A stretch of DNA of 24,195 nt from Glomus cerebriforme (lineage: Eukaryota; Glomeromycota; Glomeromycetes; Glomerales; Glomeraceae): positions 116,131 through 140,325 of the forward strand of contig QKYT01000266.1 of assembly GCA_003550305.1 (NCBI GenBank). The letters run 5' to 3'. Made by a program: the position numbers and the translations under genes. The notes under the pieces were generated by a model that worked only from the letters and a program-made list of their open reading frames with translations, made no database searches and was not told the origin of the DNA. Shown in pieces: positions 18,285 through 24,195 of the stretch; the first letter of the stretch is position 1, and each line of letters opens with the position of its first letter.

Positions 18285-19079
18285 TCAAAAAACATGTGGG
18301 GGTGAATTCTTTATTTTAATTATTCTCGCAAGTACCATTCGTAGTTTTTACCAGATATTAAGCACTATTCTAGTTAATAATGAACACTCAGTAATAATTA
18401 TCTAAACATTATCAACAACTAACGATGGATTATTTGGTTTTTTATTTGTTTGCTCACATCTCATGTATTATGTGATGTATAACCGTAGTCTGTTACCAAT
18501 AAACCAATAAATGTATTGTACTATACTACTTAACATAAATGTTTGAAATCAGATTGTGTGCGATTTTAGATCTTATGCAATCTTAATCTTTTAATATTAA
18601 ATTACGGCATATCAAAATCATAATTCATTCAATTTTCTTTTAAGCACTAATGCGTCTCAAATTCAGGTGGAATCATTTGTACTAGACGGTATCCAGGCCA
18701 TTATAATTGTTTGGATGGAAAAAATGTAATAATGGCAATACACAACGAATTCGAAAAATTATTCTGTAGTTTCTGCTACTCTGATTGGCCAATAATCCCA
18801 TGATCTAGAAACCAGAAAGTATTGAGGAACGGGAAACTGTTGTGGAACTGGCAGGGAGGATATACATCATAATGGGATTTAGGGAGATCACATGTGATAC
18901 AAATTTTACAATTTAGCCGAATCAAAAAAATATGAATCTATTTTCACCCAAACAATTGAATAAAAATGAATCTGATATTTATTAGAGTATAATATTGCTA
19001 AATCAGCTAAAATCGCTAAAAACACTATAAATCACTAAAATGGCTATAAATTGTTATGGCATTAAACAATCTGCAATAT
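18285..19079. other. 3' flank and spacer with a short coding-like relic
   Basis: Mostly AT-rich, with no gene. At about 18807-18914 a plus-strand frame reads protein-like (KPESIEERETVVELAGRIY) and ends in TAG; it may be a fragment of a decayed gene or transposon. At 18997-19050 a loose repeat of GCTAAAATC-type units occurs. Confidence 0.4.
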
Positions 19080-20155
19080 AGGTATAGTGGTGAAACACCA
19101 GAAATGTGATATTCTTGTATTTATTATTCATTTAAGAAACTTCTTGAATATAACCCAAAATATTTCTCCAAGAATGGATTTATTCAAATGATTGAAAGAT
19201 TATATAAAGATGAGGAATTTAAAGCTGGGAGATGCTCATTTCATATTTATTGCACTATATACGACTCTTTAGTAATTATCCGTAAAAATACCATCAAATG
19301 TGACAATGATCATCTAAAGAAATGTATTACTAAAACTGCTAAGATACAGTACATTCTAATTCTGTACGAAAGAATGTGAAAAAAGGAGGAAGTGTATCAT
19401 CGCTCAGTTCTGATGAAGTTGATGAGATTTATCTAACATATTTGGTTATGTATAGTAAAGGTTTGGCTCATTATAGTTATGATTATTCACATGAAGGTAG
19501 GAAAAAGATTGTAAATCATTTAATCGATAGTGTAAAAGTTATCCAACAGGCTTGGATAGCTTTCAAGTTGAGACCTGAAACATAGGCAAAACAAGTTTAA
19601 AATATGGTTAAAAATGATAGTACTCTTGATGATAAGAAGTATTTAGATGTCATTTTTTGGAAAATAAAAAATCCTTATACTTGTTAACAACATGATTTAT
19701 ATAGTGCTAAAATAATTGCTATGATAAACAAAGGATATAATTATCCATCACTAGAAGAGTATAAGGAATATTATCTTTCTGACAACTGGATAGAAAGAAA
19801 GAAAGATCAGTTATAGGAATGATTAAATAATATAGTATACATAGTTGCTTTTATAAAATTACATCGGCGAGGCTATAGAATCATTGAATATTCAGGATGG
19901 ACTTATATGTTAAAGTGACTATCAAATCCTGAATATTATCGTATTAATAAATACCTCAACAATGGCAATGAAAACTTTGTTAGAAGTTTAGAATATGCAT
20001 GATATAAGTGTAAATTGGCAGGCAAACATTATCAATATAATTTACTAGATATTGACTATTATAAAACTGGAAATATTAGTATTAATGGAGAGACTACTAC
20101 TATAAATTTCTCAGATTTATATAATAATTATAAGTATGTGCATCAAATTTTTTGA
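19080..20155 (+). pseudogene. decayed gene of an IQ-motif-like lineage-specific family, copy 1
   Basis: Frame 19080-19345 (TGA at 19107) carries a KNGFIQMIERLYKDEEF block. A one-base deletion near 19343 shifts into a second frame that is otherwise continuous to TGA 20153-20155. That frame contains an acidic/Ser patch, HEGRKKIVNHLIDSV, an IQ-like motif (VIQQAWIAFKLR, about 19538-19573) and then VKNDST, NKGYNYPSLEEY and WIERKK. Internal stops are at 19583 TAG, 19598 TAA, 19685 TAA, 19814 TAG, 19820 TGA, 19916 TGA and 20000 TGA. An IQ motif suggests calmodulin-type binding, but that is only a pattern match. The family seems common in Rhizophagus-like fungi (from memory). Clearly non-functional. 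Confidence 0.65.
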
Positions 20156-20429
20156 AGTATAGATTCTTTATTAAAATAGTATAGTATATTTTATATTTAT
20201 GTATAATTATTAGCCAAGCATTTTGCAAAATAATACAATATAATATTTTTTTTTACGCTATCCCATAAAATGTATAACTAAAATTCAGTATGTAATCTGC
20301 ATGGATGAGAAATTGTGAAATGCATCACCTGCAGGATAAAAATTGGCCAAGGTACCATACTTAATCTGCCTATTCTGAGTTAGATCCTCTAATCTATAAT
20401 GAAGTATTATTTCAGGAAGATCAATGAAA
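20156..20429. other. spacer between the two decayed copies
   Basis: No clear frame. A few protein-like words near 20300-20430 may belong to the ruined 5' part of copy 2. Confidence 0.35.
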
Positions 20430-20935
20430 TGATCTTAGAGATTCTTGATTCCTAAATACTATTATTAATATGGCTTTAAAAATTTTTATGCAACTGTTAT
20501 CCAGCAAGCTTATAGAAATTACAAAAAGAGAGCTAAATCTTTGACAAAACGAGTTTAGAAGGTGGTAAGAAATGATGGTACTTCTAATAGAAAGAAATTC
20601 TTAGGTATACTTACATATAATCAGATGCTAATTAATCTTGAAATACAAGAAGAGTATGATATAGCTTACGATAAGTTTCATACTTTATTTAGAAAAAGTT
20701 ACTCAGAATATATTGGAATAATTAATCCAGCTAAAGTAATTCTACCATATAAAAAATATGTATATTATTCCTCTAGATGATGAATAGAAACTAAGAAATA
20801 TCAGTTAAGATGATGATTAAATAAGGTAATATACTAGCCCACTTCTGATTTCTCAAAAAGATTTTTGTTTGAATTGCATCGCAATATTAATTATTATCAT
20901 ATAACTCAAAATCTATTATGATGTATGTAGGTCTG
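20430..20935 (+). pseudogene. decayed gene of the same IQ-motif-like family, copy 2
   Basis: The recognisable part starts near 20455 (KYYY, stop, YGFKNFYATVIQQAYRNYKKR) and runs in one frame to about 20930. It matches copy 1 in order: the IQ-like motif, KRV-stop-KVVRNDGT against KQV-stop-NMVKNDST, and stop-stop-IETKKYQLR against NWIERKKDQL. Stops are at 20556 TAG, 20778 and 20781 TGA, a TGA pair near 20811, and TAG near 20835. The longest open piece is 20559-20777. The copies are clearly diverged, so this is an older duplication or two independent family members, not a recent tandem event. Confidence 0.65.
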
Positions 20936-21611
20936 TATAACATAAATTAGCATGTTTTTGATACTTGTTAAAGTATATATGATGTAATAGTAATATACTG
21001 CAAATCATCTGTGTAAGTATGACTATTGCTTATGTGACAAATTAATTTTCACACATAAAAAATCGATCTTCAAAATATTTCTTACAACATTTAGCTGAAT
21101 ATTTTTTAGCAGAATAGGCATTTACTAATATTTATATTTACTCCAGAGAGACAGATTATTTTTATTACATGCCGAGTAAAATATATTTATATAATGTTGT
21201 CAGATCTTAGTAATAAGCAATTATGTGAGCAAAAAAAAATTGTATATACATTATCGTCAACACTATTTTAAATGTTAAGATCTTTAATGCACATTTCACA
21301 TGCCCTTATTCACTAACACAAAATTTTGGCATAAACTACCTTACATATTTTTCCTATCTCTTCTTTCAGCATTAATGTGAGTTAGAGATATAAATTGAAA
21401 TTTAAAAGGATAGTATGGCAAAAAGATATTAAAATTTACTATACATTATTTTTTTTTACTTCACCTAGCAAGCTTTTCACTAATATTTAACTTTTTATTT
21501 TATCAAAATATAAAAGAGTTTCTTTTAACAAGAGAATCTCTCGATATCGTCTGAATTTTTACAGCATTATTTATATGAGTAAAGCAAGGTGAATGGACAG
21601 GCAATTTCAAA
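20936..21611. other. spacer, nothing recognised
   Basis: AT-rich with no open frame, RNA gene or repeat that I could identify. Confidence 0.4.
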
Positions 21612-22290
21612 AAGGAGGTGGAGAACTTTGAAAATATTTTGCAAAAAGTTTTAAAATGAGTCCCTTCGGAGGATGTTGAATGAAAAAAGAAGCTTTAAAG
21701 TTTTGGTATTGGGAAAAAATTAGCTAAATGGGTAAGGTAATAAATTATTTTTATGATGAATATATGAATATGATAACATGCTTTTTTAGGTTTTCTAGAA
21801 TAGTATAATCACTAGCAAAGAGGCTAATGTCCATTGTAATATTATTACTTTCCACACAGTAGTAACTAGTTTTATACTATATATTAGTATACAGCTACAT
21901 ATTAAATATTTTGCTAGCAGTTGAGACTTTATGAAAATGGAAACCTAATCTGATCTCACAATATAAAATGAAATTATTTTGTCAAATAAGTCTTGGAAAC
22001 TAATTTTAAATATATTTTAGGTCACGACTGTATTCAAAGATCTATGTTCACTCTCAGAAATGGAAGCATTAGTAATCGATACAAAAGCTTGGTATGAAGA
22101 TACAAATACAAATTTATGATTTTTAAAGCGTGATGTTGAACAGTGCATGACTAAGAGCGCTAGATGATAAAATTAGGACTAAGAATGTTGAACTTAAGAC
22201 CAGAATTGTAAAATTGGAAGATAAGCAAATACAGAATGAATTAATAAAAAATTTGCTATTTGGGTCCCATAGAAATCAGAACTGTTAAAA
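21612..22290 (+). pseudogene. decayed spliced gene relic with coiled-coil segment
   Basis: From 21612 a frame reads KEVENFENILQKVLK, stop, VPSEDVE, stop, KKKL, stop, SFGIGKKLAKW, with TGA, TGA and TAA at 21657, 21681 and 21696. It ends at a donor-like GTAAGG (21732). After an acceptor-like TATTTTAG (22020) reading resumes in phase as VTTVFKDLCSLSEMEALVID. After a stop and frameshift it gives a heptad-like TKNVELKTRIVKLEDKQIQ (about 22175-22235). An intermediate exon from 21790 is also possible. The Lys/Glu/Leu pattern indicates a coiled coil. No known family can be assigned with confidence. Confidence 0.45.
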
Positions 22291-22619
22291 TCTTCTGGTA
22301 ACTATTGATCACACAATCAGAGTTTAACCAATCTCCTATCAGATATGACACAACTTGTGATATTAGCACGTAAATTTATCCTCTCTTGATCTATCAATCT
22401 GCAGAAAACAACTTATGCTAATAATATATCCAGATAGCCTAATCCCTCTATCAATCAAAGATTTTGGAATATATAGCTAAATATATATTTTATTTGATTT
22501 TACGAATAAAGTAATCTTTATTTTTTTTCTGAATACTGTGAAGAAAAAATGAATATGAGAAAAATTTGCACACAAACTTTTTTTGCACAAAATTATATCT
22601 AATAAAATCACTATTCTAA

Positions 22620-23170
22620 AGACCCTGTCTCATTAGAATCTATTTCTAAGAAGTCTGAACAAATTGAATTATATTTGAGGTACACATTAGAGAATTATGA
22701 GAATTTGTTAAATAGAAAATGCAAAACTATGATTCAGAAAAAAATATTGTGCCTTAAAGCTGATCAGAATGTAATATATTCTTAGCAATACCAGCTATAT
22801 ATATTGCAAACATTGGAACCTAAATTAATAATACTACTTAGCCAAAGATGCTAAAGCATGATTACAAGGAAGAAAATAATTGCCAGGTTACATTGTGAAT
22901 GAACTTAAAGTATTGATCCAACACTTGCTCAATTATAATAGACAAATTTTTAAGAAATTTATACTAGATATAGAAAAAAAATATAGGGAGTGAGTTAATG
23001 CAAATAAGAAATTGCGAAGTAAAATTGAGGACCTGAAGTTGCAGGTGTGAGAAACAGAAAAAAAGCTGACATCTATGAAGTCAGATTCTACTCATTCAAT
23101 ATTAATGGCACATCCCAACTAGCCTAATCACTAATAGATCGTCTACTAGTTTAGTAAAATCGAAGACTAC
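22620..23170 (+). pseudogene. decayed coiled-coil protein relic
   Basis: One frame (about 22624-22785) reads DPVSLESISKKSEQIELYL and LENYENLLNRK. A second, from about 22848 to 23160, reads KDAKA, stop, LQGRK, stop, LPGYIVNELKVLIQHLL, then DIEKKYRE, stop, VNANKKLRSKIEDLKLQV, stop, ETEKKL. Stops are at 22859 TGA, 22877 TAA, 22991 TGA, 23048 TGA, 23120 TAG, 23132 TAA, 23135 TAG and 23147 TAG. The Lys/Glu/Leu heptads suggest a coiled coil, perhaps of a gag-like or lineage-specific protein. It may belong to the same ancient gene as the preceding relic. Confidence 0.45.
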
Positions 23171-23224
23171 AAAATTTCGATTTAGGTGTTTATCAATAAT
23201 CTTGGATGCCTTTTTCAGATCATC

Positions 23225-23512
23225 CATATATTGACGTACAACTCTACATATGTCTTCTTTAGATCCACTTCCTTGGAACATGACTAGATGGAAAATATTT
23301 TCACGAATTATTTTTAGTACAGCCTGATATTTCTAAGTTATATATATTAGTGATGTTAATCTGGAACAGTCCGTCATCCAAATTAACTATGAATAACTTC
23401 AGGAAGACAATAGCTGTGAAGTATTTCACATGCAAATTGAAGGCACAATATGAGATTACAAAAGTTATAGACAAGAATTTACACACAGGTAAGCACAATT
23501 ATATAATTTAAA
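23225..23512 (+). pseudogene. possible coding relic, frame uncertain
   Basis: A plus-strand frame is open from about 23291 to TAA at about 23510 (DGKYFHELFLVQPDISKL, then MNNFRKTIAVKYFTCKLKAQ). The strand is not certain: a 59-codon minus-strand frame (23281-23102) also reads like protein. No family is recognised. Treat it as a probable fragment of a lineage-specific gene or transposon. Confidence 0.3.
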
Positions 23513-23619
23513 AACTTAAAGATTTTAGAAAGGATAGTTCTTTTATTATAGTAATTCCAAACTACAGAATTCACTATCGAGTCCTTAAGAAAAATACAGA
23601 GATATTTATATAAAATAAA

Positions 23620-23770
23620 ATATATATAAGTTAATAATAAATATAATAAATATAATAAAGATAATAATTATAATAACTATAAATAATATAATAAATATAA
23701 TAAAAATAATAATTATAATAACTATAAATAATGTAATAAAAATGATATAATAAAAATAATAAATATAAAC
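23620..23770. repeat. AT-only simple repeat with duplicated unit
   Basis: TAA/ATA-rich microsatellite. A longer unit containing AATTATAATAACTATAAATA occurs twice, about 44 bp apart (near 23665 and 23709), showing tandem duplication within the tract. Confidence 0.7.
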
Positions 23771-23980
23771 TATATAAATCTAATCTACATTATAACATTT
23801 ATCAGGTTTATAGCTAAGATTAACTAAATCAACCTATATATGTGACGCAGTAAACTGTGCTGCAGAAAAATCACGTATATCAATTTCCTCCTTTAATAAT
23901 TAAGCATCTGCGAGATCACCTAGGACCCCGAACAATCTATGTATAGGTCAGATGAAAATTTTAAAATTTACTATGATCAA

Positions 23981-24055
23981 TAAGCAAACTATTTTCAACT
24001 CTGCTAAGCAAACTCTCATTATGACTTAAGAAAATTTGGCTCTGCTAAGCAAACT
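23981..24055 (+). repeat. short direct repeats (TAAGCAAACT family)
   Basis: CTCTGCTAAGCAAACT occurs at 23999-24014 and 24040-24055, 41 bp apart, and its core TAAGCAAACT also at 23981-23990. Nothing coding is seen from 23771 to the end. Confidence 0.65.
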
Positions 24056-24195
24056 GTTTTGTGACTTATATATATTAAGTAAAATTTGTAGTTTCTCTAT
24101 ATTAAACTCAAAATCGGCATTCAAAACCTACTTTATGAGATTAAGTAAAGTTGTAGAACAAATAAAATTACATATAATACTCAAATTTCAAAAGT

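Noticed and set aside
19080..23160. In-frame TGA codons as evidence of a code where TGA means Trp (for example inserted mitochondrial DNA)
   Set aside because: TAG and TAA occur in the same frames, frameshifts are also present, and the intact AKR gene in this window uses TGA as its stop. Decay explains the pattern better.
23102..23498. Minus-strand frames 23281-23102 and 23498-23301
   Set aside because: They compete with a plus-strand relic in the same DNA. Neither has a recognisable family, so I did not call them as genes.
1..24195. CRISPR arrays, tRNA or rRNA genes, bacterial operons
   Set aside because: No regularly spaced repeat-spacer array, cloverleaf or rRNA-like sequence was seen, and the intron-rich genes show a eukaryotic genome.

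Overview
This looks like nuclear DNA of an arbuscular-mycorrhizal-type fungus (Glomeromycotina, probably Rhizophagus-like). The sequence is strongly AT-rich. Its genes have many short spliceosomal introns, mostly about 65-115 nt, with GTAAGT-like donors and CTAAC-like branch sites. Much of the window is decayed transposon and lineage-specific gene-family sequence of the kind I associate with that group. The placement rests on recognising families from memory, not on a search.

Layout. (1) 1-3.5 kb is repeat debris: an antisense Tc1/mariner transposase remnant, two coding-like fragments of unknown origin, and a 937-bp foldback (MITE-like) element flanked by TA. (2) 3.5-8.75 kb is a decayed hAT element split by an apparently intact PIF/Harbinger transposon (4511-7460). 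The Harbinger element has its DDE transposase and, convergent to it, a two-exon Myb/SANT-like partner gene. (3) 9.2-11.8 kb holds two ordinary, intact housekeeping genes transcribed divergently from a 275-bp spacer: a 7-exon aldo/keto reductase on the minus strand and a 6-exon NC2-alpha/DRAP1 transcriptional corepressor on the plus strand. (4) 11.8-15.4 kb is AT-rich spacer, with a small GC-rich, telomere-like patch, a 5'-incomplete gene of unknown function (13.45-14.0 kb) and a candidate small secreted protein gene (14.6-15.4 kb). (5) 15.98-18.28 kb holds an 8-exon gene for a 568-residue uncharacterised protein, with a direct repeat in its upstream region and an odd, exon-like third intron. 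(6) 19.1-23.5 kb holds several decayed protein-coding relics, including two related copies of an IQ-motif-like family and coiled-coil fragments. The window ends in simple AT repeats and a short direct repeat.

Theme. Intact genes sit beside relics whose nonsense codons fall mostly where Trp (TGG) or Gln (CAA/CAG) would be expected. The two arms of the foldback element differ almost only by transitions. Together these suggest C:G to T:A decay of repeats (RIP-like mutation or methyl-cytosine deamination), which is the most interesting cross-window signal. The Harbinger element interrupts the decayed hAT yet has open genes, so it is the younger layer. The genes do not form one pathway: the AKR and NC2-alpha genes are independent housekeeping functions, and the Harbinger pair cooperates in its own transposition.
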